The notes under the pieces were generated by a model. That model ran no database searches. It was not told the origin of the DNA and was given only the letters and a program-made list of their open reading frames with translations. The position numbers and the translations under genes are program-made. 64,000 nucleotides of DNA from Rhodospirillaceae bacterium (GTDB lineage Bacteria; Pseudomonadota; Alphaproteobacteria; MPNO01; UBA2964): assembly GCA_002712335.1 (NCBI GenBank), contig PATI01000069.1:7060-71059 (forward strand), written 5' to 3'. The stretch's first letter is position 1; each line of letters opens with the position of its first letter. Shown in pieces: positions 32,997 to 42,170 of this stretch.

Positions 32997-34154
32997 TTAG
33001 TACTCGCGCAAAATATTGCGAGCTATCACCATTTTCATGATTTCTGTAGGCCCTTCGGTAATTCGAAAACTACGAGATTGTCGCCATAACTTTTCTATGG
33101 GGAGGTCCGTAGTTAATCCAATGCCGCCATGAACTTGTAGACAGCGGTCGGCTGCCCTAAAGCCAAGCTCATCAGCATACATTTTTTGAATAAACCCATC
33201 CGTGCGGTCAACCATCCCCTCGGCTGCTCGGTTAGCTACATTGTAAACCATTAGTCTGGCAGCCTGTAATTCTACATAGGTATCTGTTATCATCCATTGA
33301 ACGGCTTGTCGGCTTGCAAGAGGCTCACCAAAAGTCTCACGCTGTTTAGCGTAGTCACACATTAGATCAAGGCAGCGTTGTGCTGTCCCAACACCACGGG
33401 CGCCATGCTTCAACCGTCCGTTAGCTAGGAAACGTTGCCCGAGGGAAAATCCTTGTCCTTCTTCTCCGATCCGTTGCTCAACCGGTATACGAACATTGTC
33501 AAAAACGATTTCTGTTGGCTTGTCACCCATCATTGTGTCGTAATGCGTGGTTACTTTCACGCCTGGGGTATCCATATCTACGAGAAACATCGAGATACCG
33601 CCGCGTGACCCCTTTTCTTTGTCGGTTACGGCGAGTAATTGCGCAAAATCTGCTTCAGAAGCTCCAGTTATCCACCTTTTTGTTCCGTTAATAATGTAAT
33701 GATCTCCATCACGGATAGCTGCGGTCCTCATTCCACCCGGGTCTCCGCCGGCATCGGGTTCACTCTGTGCAAAACAAGCCTCTTTTTCACCGTTGAGCAC
33801 CGGTAATAAATATTTCTCCTGCATTTCTGGACTTAGTTCATATAGTGGTGCACGCACTTGGGGGCCCATGATTCCTCCGAGACCACGAGAAGGTATAGCT
33901 ATGGTTCTTCCCAGCTGTTCCCATACAATGCATAACGAAATTAGATCAGCACCCACGCCTCCATATTCCTCGGGAACCTCCATTTTCCAGATGCCGAGTT
34001 CTTGAGCGCGCTTGTCGTACTTTTCTTTCCACTCTGGTTTCAATTCCCCATCTTCATTGCATGTTTCCATTTCCACTGGGATCATCTCTTCGTCCACGAA
34101 TCGTTTCATCGTTTCTCGAAAAAGTATATGTTCCTCAGAAAGGGGGTATTCCAT
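32997..34154 (-). CDS. Acyl-CoA dehydrogenase
   Basis: A 385-residue acyl-CoA dehydrogenase with MGPQVRAPLYELSPE, FAQSEPDAGGDPGGMR (FAD segment) and the catalytic glutamate in ITEGPTEIMKM. The start is ATG 34154, preceded by GGAG 8 bp upstream; this gives the same N-terminus as the paralogue at 35339 (MEYPLSEE versus MDFNLPEE). The two are mirror-image partners across a divergent promoter region, each beside a hydratase/lyase gene. They probably act on related CoA esters, for example saturated phenylpropanoyl-CoA. Confidence 0.9.
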   Translation of the reverse strand: MEYPLSEEHILFRETMKRFVDEEMIPVEMETCNEDGELKPEWKEKYDKRAQELGIWKMEVPEEYGGVGADLISLCIVWEQLGRTIAIPSRGLGGIMGPQVRAPLYELSPEMQEKYLLPVLNGEKEACFAQSEPDAGGDPGGMRTAAIRDGDHYIINGTKRWITGASEADFAQLLAVTDKEKGSRGGISMFLVDMDTPGVKVTTHYDTMMGDKPTEIVFDNVRIPVEQRIGEEGQGFSLGQRFLANGRLKHGARGVGTAQRCLDLMCDYAKQRETFGEPLASRQAVQWMITDTYVELQAARLMVYNVANRAAEGMVDRTDGFIQKMYADELGFRAADRCLQVHGGIGLTTDLPIEKLWRQSRSFRITEGPTEIMKMVIARNILREY

Positions 34155-34305
34155 TTTAATTACTCCGTTAGGGACTTGCACTGCTTTCCGTAATGATCGG
34201 AGCGGGAGAGTTTATTGTCAATGCATGGTGTCCAGATTGACCCATCAACCGTGCAGGGTTACAAAAGAGGAAAAATAATCGTTAGGCCAATCCAGGGGGA
34301 ATAAA

Positions 34306-35301
34306 ATGGAGAATGATTTTCGTGCATTGTTGCTTGAAAAATCAGAAGACGGGGTCTCAGCCTCCATCAAACAACTCAAAGAAGAACAGCTTCCTGAAGG
34401 TGATGTAACTGTCTCAATATCCTACTCAACCTTAAATTATAAGGACGGTATGATCTTGAAAGGTGTTGGTGTCCTTGTACGAAATTATCCACATATTCCT
34501 GGTATTGATTTTGTAGGACGGGTAGAGCGTTCTGAAGCCTCAGAATATAGTGTAGGAGATAAAGTTATCCTTACCGGTTGGCGCGTTGGCGAGGCCCGCT
34601 GGGGAGGATTTTCCGAAAAAGCAAGAGTGCAGTCAGGGTGGCTCGTTCCTTTGCCTAAAGAATTGACTGAAAAGCGAGCGATGGCAATTGGCACTGCCGG
34701 ACTCACCGCGATGCTCGCGGTTTTGGAATTTCAAAGTAATGGCTTGCTGCCCCAAAACGGTCCGGTCTTGGTTACGGGTGCTAACGGCGGTGTTGGTAGC
34801 GTTGCCATAAGTCTTCTCGCAGGATATGGATACGAAGTGCACGCCTCCACTGGCCGGTTGGATCTCTCAGACGACCTTAAGTCAATCGGAGCTTCAGAAA
34901 TAATTGCACGTGAGGAACTTAATGCAGTTCCTGAGCGCCCTTTATTGTCAGAGCGCTGGGCGGGGGTCGTAGACACTGTTGGGGGGGATACTCTTGCGAC
35001 GGTATTGCCTCAGATAAAAAGTCGTGGCGTGGTTGCAGCCTGTGGCAATGCTGGTGGAATTAAATTTAGCTCCACAGTAATACCTTTCCTACTACGCGGG
35101 ATAAAATTAAGTGGTATTGACTCTGCGATGTGTCCTACAGGCCAGAGAAAAAAAGCATGGGAAAGGCTTTCTGAGGACCTTTCGACGACTGCACTCGACG
35201 GTTTGACAACAACTATTTCTTTAGACGATCTGCCTGAGTTTGCAGGTAAAATTCTCAAAGGAAAGATCAAGGGCCGGACGATTGTAGATGTAAATGCCTA
35301 A
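34306..35301 (+). CDS. AcuI/YhdH-type acrylyl-CoA-reductase-like oxidoreductase
   Basis: A 331-residue zinc-free medium-chain reductase of the AcuI/YhdH group, which reduces acrylyl-CoA to propionyl-CoA with NADPH. Typical stretches are STLNYKDGMILKG, VPGIDF-like IPGIDFVG, LTGWRVGEARWGGFSEKARV, LVTGANGGVGSVA for the nucleotide, and PFLLRGIKLSGIDSAMCP. GGGGGAATAAA precedes the ATG. It opens the + operon: reductase, acyl-CoA dehydrogenase, thioesterase, CoA ligase, hydratase/lyase. In this company it may reduce an alpha-beta unsaturated aryl-CoA instead of acrylyl-CoA (inference). Confidence 0.87.
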   Translation: MENDFRALLLEKSEDGVSASIKQLKEEQLPEGDVTVSISYSTLNYKDGMILKGVGVLVRNYPHIPGIDFVGRVERSEASEYSVGDKVILTGWRVGEARWGGFSEKARVQSGWLVPLPKELTEKRAMAIGTAGLTAMLAVLEFQSNGLLPQNGPVLVTGANGGVGSVAISLLAGYGYEVHASTGRLDLSDDLKSIGASEIIAREELNAVPERPLLSERWAGVVDTVGGDTLATVLPQIKSRGVVAACGNAGGIKFSSTVIPFLLRGIKLSGIDSAMCPTGQRKKAWERLSEDLSTTALDGLTTTISLDDLPEFAGKILKGKIKGRTIVDVNA

Positions 35302-35338
35302 ATTAATAATAGAAAAATAATAACAAGGAGATCCCGAG

Positions 35339-36496
35339 ATGGATTTTAATTTGCCAGAAGAGCTTGTAATGCTCAAGGATAATTTGCGCCGGTTTGTTGA
35401 TACAGAGCTGATACCGATCGAACGAGAGACAAATGATGGAACAGAATTTCTTCCTGGGGTCCAAGAGACATTGGAGGAAAAGGCAAAGGACCTTGGGCTT
35501 TGGCTGTTTGATGTTCCAGAGGAATTTGGTGGTTTAGGTCTAGGACATCTCTCAAAGGCTGTGATGTGGGAGGAAATGGCTCGCACCATCGCTATTCCGG
35601 CGCGAAATGCGTCAATATTTGGTCCTAGAGTAAGCCCCATTCTGTATACGATTAATGAAGAACAAAAAGAAAGATTTCTATATCCAGTGATTAAGGGCGA
35701 GAAGACCAGCTGCTTCTGCCAAAGTGAACCTGAGGCGGGTGGCGATCCAGGTGGTATTCGGACTACTGCTGTACGAGACGGCGACCACTATGTTATTAAC
35801 GGTCATAAACGCTGGATTACAGGCGCTACGAATGCAGATTTCGCCCAAGTCGTTACAGCTACTGATCGAGAAAAGGGATCTCGAGGGGGGTTGACGGTTT
35901 TTCTTGTAGACATGGATACGCCCGGTATTACCAAGCTACGACAACAGGAATTAATGATTGCAGATAAACCTTGGGAAATTCTCTTTGAAGATGTTCGGGT
36001 TCCTGTTAATCAGCGGGTGGGAGAAGAAGGCGATGGAATGAGAGCTGCACAAAGTTGGCTTACTGAGGGTCGTTTACGACACGGGGCCCGCGGCGTAGGG
36101 GTTATTACCCGTTGTCTTGAAATGGCGGCAAGTTATTCCAATCAACGCTCGACTTTTGGTGATAAACTGTCATCACGCCAAACAGTTCAAAATATGCTTG
36201 TGGATATGTTTCAAAACCGCCATCAGCTGCAGCTTATGGTGTATAATGCGGCTTGGCGGGCTGACCAGGGCCAAGATGTGCGCAAGGAGTCCTACATGTG
36301 TAAATATTTTGGGGATGAGATGTCCTTCAAGGCTGCTGACAGGTGCATGCAAATTCATGGCGGCATGGGCCTGACGAAGGATATGCCCATAGAACAATTT
36401 TTCAGGGATCAACGCAGTATGGTTATAACTGAGGGGCCAACAGAAATATTGAAAATGGCTCTAGCTCGCCTAGTGCTTAGGGAATATGGCGAATAA
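35339..36496 (+). CDS. Acyl-CoA dehydrogenase
   Basis: A 385-residue acyl-CoA dehydrogenase closely like the gene at 32997: CQSEPEAGGDPGGIR, KRWITGATNADFAQV, the basic and acidic C-terminal HGGMGLTKDMPIEQ and catalytic glutamate in ITEGPTEILKM. AAGGAG lies 9 bp before the ATG. It is the second gene of the plus-strand operon, 37 bp after the AcuI-like gene and 9 bp before the thioesterase. The duplicated dehydrogenases are the strongest sign that the flanking operons arose by duplication of one module. Confidence 0.9.
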   Translation: MDFNLPEELVMLKDNLRRFVDTELIPIERETNDGTEFLPGVQETLEEKAKDLGLWLFDVPEEFGGLGLGHLSKAVMWEEMARTIAIPARNASIFGPRVSPILYTINEEQKERFLYPVIKGEKTSCFCQSEPEAGGDPGGIRTTAVRDGDHYVINGHKRWITGATNADFAQVVTATDREKGSRGGLTVFLVDMDTPGITKLRQQELMIADKPWEILFEDVRVPVNQRVGEEGDGMRAAQSWLTEGRLRHGARGVGVITRCLEMAASYSNQRSTFGDKLSSRQTVQNMLVDMFQNRHQLQLMVYNAAWRADQGQDVRKESYMCKYFGDEMSFKAADRCMQIHGGMGLTKDMPIEQFFRDQRSMVITEGPTEILKMALARLVLREYGE

Positions 36497-36505
36497 GGAA
36501 AATAA

Positions 36506-37015
36506 ATGGAAAAAAATTGTGATAACAATAAAGTCGAACTCCCGCCAGCACGTCCGACACTCAAAACTTTTGCCGCTTTCGCTGATTACATAGGACTTAG
36601 ACTTGTTGACTGGGAACTCGACCGGTGTGTCATGGAATTTGATGTTGGAGACAATGTGCTAAATGGCACTGGTGTCTTGCACGGGGGTTGCATGTCCACG
36701 GCTATTGATACTGCTCTAGCACATGCGGCAATCTTTTGCACGGTGCCTGAGAACTATCGATCTGGTGCTACAGTCACGTTGACAGTAAATTTTATTCTTC
36801 CGGTAAAGAAAGGTAGTCGTGTAACTATTGAGTCAAAGAAGACTGGTGGAGGCAGAACTATGTTCATGTCGGTGGCTGAAGCTCGGGATGAGAGTGGTAT
36901 AATAGTGGCAACAGGTCAGGGTATTGGGCGGTATCGGGATGGTTGCCATGTGCCTGAGGGTATGCCGAGGCCCGACGGAGTGCCAGATGGCAGGTCACCA
37001 GGCAGATTTTCATAA
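36506..37015 (+). CDS. PaaI-type hotdog thioesterase
   Basis: A 169-residue single-hotdog thioesterase. The active-site helix reads GVLHGGCMSTAIDTALAHA near 52-70, and RSGATVTLTVNFILPVKKGS follows as in PaaI and YdiI proteins. It releases free acids from aryl- or acyl-CoA, which can relieve CoA trapping when the pathway backs up. It lies between the acyl-CoA dehydrogenase (9 bp before) and the CoA ligase (33 bp after). Confidence 0.85.
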   Translation: MEKNCDNNKVELPPARPTLKTFAAFADYIGLRLVDWELDRCVMEFDVGDNVLNGTGVLHGGCMSTAIDTALAHAAIFCTVPENYRSGATVTLTVNFILPVKKGSRVTIESKKTGGGRTMFMSVAEARDESGIIVATGQGIGRYRDGCHVPEGMPRPDGVPDGRSPGRFS

Positions 37016-37048
37016 AAATATTCTTTCAAACAAATTAAAGTATGAATT

Positions 37049-39124
37049 ATGACTAATATGTTCCGTGATGTTGAACCTTTATTGAAACCCAAATCAATGG
37101 CCATAGTCGGTGCTAGTGAGACTGGTGGTGATGGGTGGTCAAAGGTGTTATTTCACAACCTAAAAGAAGCGGGTATGCCCCTCAAGGTTTATCTAATTAA
37201 CCCTAGCAGGAAGCAACTTTGGGGAGAAAAGGTATATCCAGATTTTTCTGCCTTGCCGGAACCGGTTGACCATGCTGCTGTGGTCGTGCCTGGGAGGTTC
37301 GTGAACGATGTCCTAAGGAATGGAATAGAAAGTGGTTTAAAAGCGGCCACTATCTTTTCTGCCGGATTTGGGGAAGGTCGGAAAAATATCGGAGCGGATC
37401 GTGGCGAAGAGCTTAAAAAAATTATAGCTGAGACGGGTATTTCGGTTTGTGGTCCAAATTGTATGGGTACTTTTTCTCTACCCAAAGATATGCTCCAATA
37501 CCCTACCTCACGGCTTCGTAACCTTAAAAAGGGACCAATCGGAGGTATTTTTCATTCCGGAGGAACTCTAGGGTATTGGTTCGCGCGTGCGGCTCAACGT
37601 GGACTCGGATTTTCTTATGCTGTTTCTTGTGGTAACGAGTTTAGCTTGGATTGTGCTGACTATCTAAATTTCTTGGCCGCTGACGCTGATACCGAGATTA
37701 TCGTTGCAATGTTGGAGAGTATAAGGCGTCCTAAAGCGTTTATGGAGGCGGCGCGCCGGGCGTTTGAGGCTAAGAAACCAGTGATACTTGTGAAACTGGG
37801 TAAAAGCGAACTTGGAAAAGAGCAGGCCAAGACCCATACAGGGGCAGTTGCTGTAGATGACGATGTTTTTATGGCGATGTGCAAAAAGTATGGGATTACT
37901 CGCTGTCAAAATTTGGATGATATGGTAGAGATTGCCATGGCATTTACTCAAAGACGGTATCCTGAAGGGGATCAGCTCGCAATTGTGACAACCTCGGGCG
38001 GAGCTGTGGGATTGTCTCTTGATGCCGTTGCAGATGAGGAGGCTATTTTGGCACCACTTTCACCAGGAGTGGTAGAGAAGATGGTTGACTTGGTCCCGGA
38101 GGAAATTGACGTTTACAATCCAATGGATGCCGGCACTCCCTTGGCCGGTGACGTTGCGCGGTTCTGCAAACTTTGTAAGCTTTTTGCAGATGATCCGGCT
38201 GTAGATATTATTGCAATGCAGGGGCGTTTACCCCTTCCTGGTGATACAGAAACCGCTCATTTATATGTTGATTTAAGGGACTATACTTCCAAGCCTATCT
38301 TGCCTTTTGCGCGAATGTCAGAAAATGCTGATCAGGAATATCGCGATTTTCAGGATGCTGCGGGCCTTCCTTTTCTTTTTGGTATTCCTGAAACGGTCAA
38401 GGCTATGCAGGCATTGGTAAAATATGGAGCCGCTCGCAGACGAGGTATAACTGATTTACCCGTTGCCGCTGGTGAAGTCCAGAATATCTCTGATGAGGAC
38501 TTGGTTAAAGTGCTGGCTGATAGGGGTTTGACCTCGCCTTTGCAAACAATTGAAACGAAGCCGGCGGCGGCAAGATTAGCGGCTGAAAAAATTGGCTTTC
38601 CAGTTGCACTAAAAATTATTTCGGATGAAATCAGTCATAAAACTGAAGCAGGGGGTGTTGTCCTTAATTTGTTGGATGGGATTGCTGTAGAAAATGCAGC
38701 AAATGAACTCCAAGAAAAAATTGGAGCGGATAAGATCAATGGCTTTCTAGTGCAAGAGATGGTTGAAGGACTTGAGATTTTGGTCGGAGTTCGCGATGAT
38801 CCAGACTTTGGGCCGCTAGTAGTTGTTGGGCTTGGTGGTATTTTTGTTGAGCTGGTGAAGGATGTGTCGCTGCGTTTGGCGCCCGTAAATGATGTTGATG
38901 CGAGGGAGATGCTTATGGAGCTAAAGGGTGCTGAGGCTTTAGAAGGTTTTCGCGGACAGCAACCTCGAGATATAAATGCCTTGGTAAAGGCAATCGTAGG
39001 GTTATCGGAATTTTTTGTTGAAAATCGAGAATGGCTCTCTGAAATTGAAGTAAACCCTGTCATTGTATTGGAAAAGGGAAAGGGTGTCCGGGCGGTTGAT
39101 GTTAGACCTGTTTGCAGGGATTAA
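37049..39124 (+). CDS. NDP-forming acyl-CoA synthetase, FerA-like
   Basis: A 691-residue ADP-forming acyl-CoA ligase. CoA-binding domain SMAIVGASETGGDGW near 16-30, phospho-histidine in KTHTGAVAVDDDVF near 270, and the C-terminal ATP-grasp with GFPVALKIISDEISHKTEAGG are clear. Feruloyl-CoA synthetase FerA of Sphingobium SYK-6 belongs to this superfamily and is encoded next to FerB; here the hydratase/lyase-like gene follows by 65 bp, the same pairing. It therefore probably activates ferulate, p-coumarate or another cinnamate. No good ribosome binding site is seen before ATG 37049, and ATG 37058 is an alternative. Confidence 0.85.
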   Translation: MTNMFRDVEPLLKPKSMAIVGASETGGDGWSKVLFHNLKEAGMPLKVYLINPSRKQLWGEKVYPDFSALPEPVDHAAVVVPGRFVNDVLRNGIESGLKAATIFSAGFGEGRKNIGADRGEELKKIIAETGISVCGPNCMGTFSLPKDMLQYPTSRLRNLKKGPIGGIFHSGGTLGYWFARAAQRGLGFSYAVSCGNEFSLDCADYLNFLAADADTEIIVAMLESIRRPKAFMEAARRAFEAKKPVILVKLGKSELGKEQAKTHTGAVAVDDDVFMAMCKKYGITRCQNLDDMVEIAMAFTQRRYPEGDQLAIVTTSGGAVGLSLDAVADEEAILAPLSPGVVEKMVDLVPEEIDVYNPMDAGTPLAGDVARFCKLCKLFADDPAVDIIAMQGRLPLPGDTETAHLYVDLRDYTSKPILPFARMSENADQEYRDFQDAAGLPFLFGIPETVKAMQALVKYGAARRRGITDLPVAAGEVQNISDEDLVKVLADRGLTSPLQTIETKPAAARLAAEKIGFPVALKIISDEISHKTEAGGVVLNLLDGIAVENAANELQEKIGADKINGFLVQEMVEGLEILVGVRDDPDFGPLVVVGLGGIFVELVKDVSLRLAPVNDVDAREMLMELKGAEALEGFRGQQPRDINALVKAIVGLSEFFVENREWLSEIEVNPVIVLEKGKGVRAVDVRPVCRD

Positions 39125-39189
39125 TCGCCAAAAACTTTTGAATAATTTTGAAAACTAGATAAAAGAGTGTTTAAAATAGGAGAAAACCG

Positions 39190-40119
39190 ATGCTAAAAAA
39201 GAAATTCAGCTGCGTTAAGTTAGATCAGCAAAAAGATGGAATTACTTGGGTTATTTTTAATCGACCCGAAAAACGCAATGCCATGAGCCCAACATTCCAT
39301 GCGGAAATGATGGAAATCATGAAATCGCTTGAAACCGATACAGATACTAAGCTCGTTATTCTAACGGGAGCGGGAACTGCATATAGTGCGGGACAGGACT
39401 TGAAAGAATATTTCCGCGAAACCGACGGAAATAACGCTGCAAAGGCTGCGGCTGGCGCCAACAGTCGTTGGCGTAGCGACGTGCTTTGGATGTATAATAA
39501 ACCGACTATTGCTATGATTAACGGTTTTTGTGTCGGAGGAGCATTCACTCATTGTATTTGTAGTGATTTTGCGATAGCGGCCCATGATGTAACCTTTAGT
39601 TTGTCGGAGGTTAATTGGGGTATTCTGCCAGGCGGAATGGTATCTAAGATGATGTCAGATACCGTGCGTCCCCGTGACGCAATGTTTTATGCTGCAACGG
39701 GTCGACCTTTTAACGGTAAGAAGGCAGCTGAAATAGGTCTGATTAACTTTTCTGTTCCGAAGAAAGATCTAAAAAAGGAGACCCTTAAGCTTGCAAGGGA
39801 ATTATTAGATAAAAATCCTAATGTATTGCGCGGGACGAAACACGCTATTAGAGCGACACAAACAATGTCATGGAGAGCGGCTGCAGATTATCTAGCTGCC
39901 AAGCAAGCAGAGATTAAAATGCGTGATGCGGCAAGAGGGCATGACTCATACCAAGAGGGTATTCGCCAATTTATTGATGAGAAAGCCTACCGACCGGTTT
40001 TCTCTCCCTATGTGGGTGCTTCAGATGGAAAGACCACGGAAAAAGGTGGGAAGCCTAGGGCATCCGCTGCTCGTAAAAAGAAAGCACCAGCAAGAAAAAA
40101 ATCGGCGAAAAGAAAATAG
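39190..40119 (+). CDS. Hydroxycinnamoyl-CoA hydratase/lyase-like protein (FerB-like) with basic tail
   Basis: A 309-residue crotonase-fold protein with the full HCHL pattern: FNRPEKRNAMSPTFH, LTGAGTAYSAGQDLKEYFRE, MINGFCVGGAF, SLSEVNWGI with E140 at the catalytic position (Glu143 in Pseudomonas HCHL), and ADYLAAK with Y234 near the second catalytic tyrosine. It would convert hydroxycinnamoyl-CoA to the benzaldehyde and acetyl-CoA. About 30 residues beyond the fold form a lysine-rich tail (AARKKKAPARKKSAKRK). AGGAG precedes the ATG; a strong terminator at 40150 ends the operon. Confidence 0.85.
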   Translation: MLKKKFSCVKLDQQKDGITWVIFNRPEKRNAMSPTFHAEMMEIMKSLETDTDTKLVILTGAGTAYSAGQDLKEYFRETDGNNAAKAAAGANSRWRSDVLWMYNKPTIAMINGFCVGGAFTHCICSDFAIAAHDVTFSLSEVNWGILPGGMVSKMMSDTVRPRDAMFYAATGRPFNGKKAAEIGLINFSVPKKDLKKETLKLARELLDKNPNVLRGTKHAIRATQTMSWRAAADYLAAKQAEIKMRDAARGHDSYQEGIRQFIDEKAYRPVFSPYVGASDGKTTEKGGKPRASAARKKKAPARKKSAKRK

Positions 40120-40149
40120 TAATTTGAAAATTAGAAACCAGATTCTGAG

Positions 40150-40179
40150 AAACGGTGCGGATATATCCGCACCGTTTTT
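40150..40179 (+). terminator. Rho-independent terminator after the ferBA-like operon
   Basis: AACGGTGCGGATATAT with its exact reverse complement forms a stem over 40150-40177, followed by five T. It ends the plus-strand catabolic operon 31 bp after the hydratase/lyase gene and may also work for the convergent gene. Confidence 0.88.
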
Positions 40180-40203
40180 CTTACATAAGGAATTTTCTAG
40201 ATT

Positions 40204-41196
40204 TCATTCACTCCATGAAATGATTGGGGTAAAATGTTTATCTATAGGCTCCACCCGGGCGAGATAGTGCTGGTCGACAAGGTGTTTCATAAATGTTTCT
40301 AGTGTTTCGCGGTTAGCCTCAACTCCATAAGCCCAAGTCTTTTCCCCCATTAGCGCCTGCATTTCTTCTATTTCATCATGAAGCCATGGCAAGATAATAC
40401 GCTGAGCCCCTGAAAATCTCATTTGTTCTATTCCCCATTTTTTAGATTGTTCGCAAGCTTTAAAGAGACTTTCCGCTACCCAGGGGTGCTTAATAAAAAG
40501 CTCTTCACGAATTACGAGGGTATGCATTATTGGGTGGATGCCCGTTTTCTTATAGTACGCTTTCTCTAGTTCTCTATAATTAGGGAAAAGTCGTGTTACA
40601 TTATTATCGTTATGCAGGGCATCTGGTCGGCGGGCTCCAAAATAGGCGTCAATTTCGCCGGATTCCAGCATTTCATTAAGACATCGATTTGAGGGGATAA
40701 TGGTTAAAGGGAGTTCCTTGGTAGGACGTAAGTCCATATCCTGATCTTCGGCACGGGGGGTATTAACTCCCCCCTCAAACCACTGAAGGGTATTCATATC
40801 GACATTAAATTCATCCTGTAAAATTCCGCGAATCCACACGGCGGCGGTTTGCCGATATTCCTGAACCCCTACACGTTTACCTTCAAGGTCCGTTGGTTTG
40901 GTTATCCCCGAATCAGAATTAATGAAAACGAAACCATGACGAAAGACTCGAGAGGGAAACACGGGGATTGCTACATAAGGAAATTTTCCTCTTATTCGAG
41001 AAATTAAATAGTGGGCAAGTGACATTTCGGCTACATCAAAAGAATTAGTCTTTATCATTCGTGCAAAAATTTCCGGTGGTGACTGAATGGCAATGTATCG
41101 AAGATCAATTCCTTCCGGATTTATGACACCAGTGCTCAATGCTTCCATTCTGTCATAAGGACCACAAGCCAAGGTAATAGGTAACTTTTTCACCAA
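40204..41196 (-). CDS. 4,5-dihydroxyphthalate decarboxylase-like / periplasmic-binding-fold protein
   Basis: A 330-residue protein of the family named for 4,5-dihydroxyphthalate decarboxylase, built on the NMT1/periplasmic-binding fold. Marks are ACGPYDRMEALSTG near 10-24, FDVAEMSLAHY near 55, GKRVGVQEYRQTAAVWIRGIL near 106 and IHPIMHTLVIREEL. No signal peptide is seen, so a cytoplasmic enzyme is likelier than a transport protein. Family members differ in substrate. Dihydroxyphthalate decarboxylation gives protocatechuate, which would feed LigI/LigJ chemistry, but the substrate is unproven. Confidence 0.75.
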   Translation of the reverse strand: MVKKLPITLACGPYDRMEALSTGVINPEGIDLRYIAIQSPPEIFARMIKTNSFDVAEMSLAHYLISRIRGKFPYVAIPVFPSRVFRHGFVFINSDSGITKPTDLEGKRVGVQEYRQTAAVWIRGILQDEFNVDMNTLQWFEGGVNTPRAEDQDMDLRPTKELPLTIIPSNRCLNEMLESGEIDAYFGARRPDALHNDNNVTRLFPNYRELEKAYYKKTGIHPIMHTLVIREELFIKHPWVAESLFKACEQSKKWGIEQMRFSGAQRIILPWLHDEIEEMQALMGEKTWAYGVEANRETLETFMKHLVDQHYLARVEPIDKHFTPIISWSE

Positions 41197-41279
41197 TACT
41201 ATCTCCTATTTTAGGGCATACCTTTTGTGAAACGCACTATAAATCCATAAAATATATCAAGATCTATAATATACTAATA

Positions 41280-41528
41280 TCATTTTCTCTGGTAAGTTGA
41301 AGTTTCGGTTAGGTTATTTTCTCTGTCGTAACCTTTGCGGCTACTGTAAAATACGAGGAACATTAAGCCTGTCCCCAAAAGGAAGGTGAATGTGATCCCA
41401 AAAGCCATTGCTATTTTTCCATGCAGGGAAATTTCAACATCACTTATACTGACCCAAATCTCGTACGCGACATACATAGATCCTGCCATCAGAATAATTA
41501 GGAATATAATGAGAAGTATTATTTTCAT
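41280..41528 (-). CDS. Small two-TM membrane protein
   Basis: An 82-residue protein with two hydrophobic helices, about residues 2-24 and 42-64, and a polar, charged C-terminus (SSRKGYDRENN). It lies 21 bp after leuD on the same strand, so it is probably in the leu operon. Amphipathic residues between the helices are acidic and Lys/His poor. I do not recognise the family. Strong hydrophobic pattern and operon position make a real gene likely. Confidence 0.6.
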   Translation of the reverse strand: MKIILLIIFLIILMAGSMYVAYEIWVSISDVEISLHGKIAMAFGITFTFLLGTGLMFLVFYSSRKGYDRENNLTETSTYQRK

Positions 41529-41549
41529 GGATTTAAATTCTATAAAAAT

Positions 41550-42170
41550 TTATATATTCGAATGTGGTTCCCACGAAAGATTATTTAAATAATTTTTTTC
41601 AAATGATGAGATTTGATCTTCGAATTGCATCGTGTATCCAACTGAATCTAGTCCCTTTAAAAGACGATCACGGCGATGGGCGTCAATATCGAATGCGTGG
41701 GTCCCTTGATCCGGCGCCGTGACCTTTTTTTCCTCTAGATCTACGGTAATTTCCGCTCCTGGGGCATTATGTAATTGTTGTCTCAAAGACCGAACGGTCT
41801 CTTCCGGTAGAACCACCGGTAATAGACCATTGTTAAATGAATTATTATAAAAAATATCTCCAAAACTGGCTGCAATAATCGCTCGAAATCCAGCATCTAC
41901 AAGAGTAAATACCGCCCCTTCACGTGAAGAGCCGCATCCAAAGTTATCGCCTGCAACAATAATTTTTGCTGAACGGAAGCCCTCTTTATTTAAAATAAAA
42001 TTTTTATTCTCATTTTCATCTTCATCTAAACGAAGATCCTTGAAAACGTAGCTGCCATAAAGTTCATCGCGAGGCATCATTAGGTGACGGGCAGGGAGAA
42101 TTTGGTCAGTATCGATATTATCCTGATCCATAGGTGCTGCGATAGCAGTAACGCAGATGAAAGGTTTCAT
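41550..42170 (-). CDS. leuD: 3-isopropylmalate dehydratase, small subunit
   Basis: A 206-residue swivel-domain subunit of the LeuCD isomerase, which interconverts 2- and 3-isopropylmalate in leucine synthesis. The aconitase swivel marks are MDQDNIDTDQILPARHL near 15-31, AGDNFGCGSSREGA near 75 and FNNGLLPVVLPEE near 110. Its ATG overlaps the leuC stop as ATGA (42167-42170), so LeuC and LeuD are made in equal amounts. The partner leuB was not recognised in the window; the isocitrate/isopropylmalate-like protein at 19232 is probably not it. Confidence 0.94.
   Translation of the reverse strand: MKPFICVTAIAAPMDQDNIDTDQILPARHLMMPRDELYGSYVFKDLRLDEDENENKNFILNKEGFRSAKIIVAGDNFGCGSSREGAVFTLVDAGFRAIIAASFGDIFYNNSFNNGLLPVVLPEETVRSLRQQLHNAPGAEITVDLEEKKVTAPDQGTHAFDIDAHRRDRLLKGLDSVGYTMQFEDQISSFEKNYLNNLSWEPHSNI

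Noticed and set aside
34306..37015. DMSP degradation (AcuI, acyl-CoA dehydrogenase) as the main pathway
   Set aside because: No DmdA, DddL/P/D or Ddd-type lyase is present and the neighbours are aryl-CoA genes.
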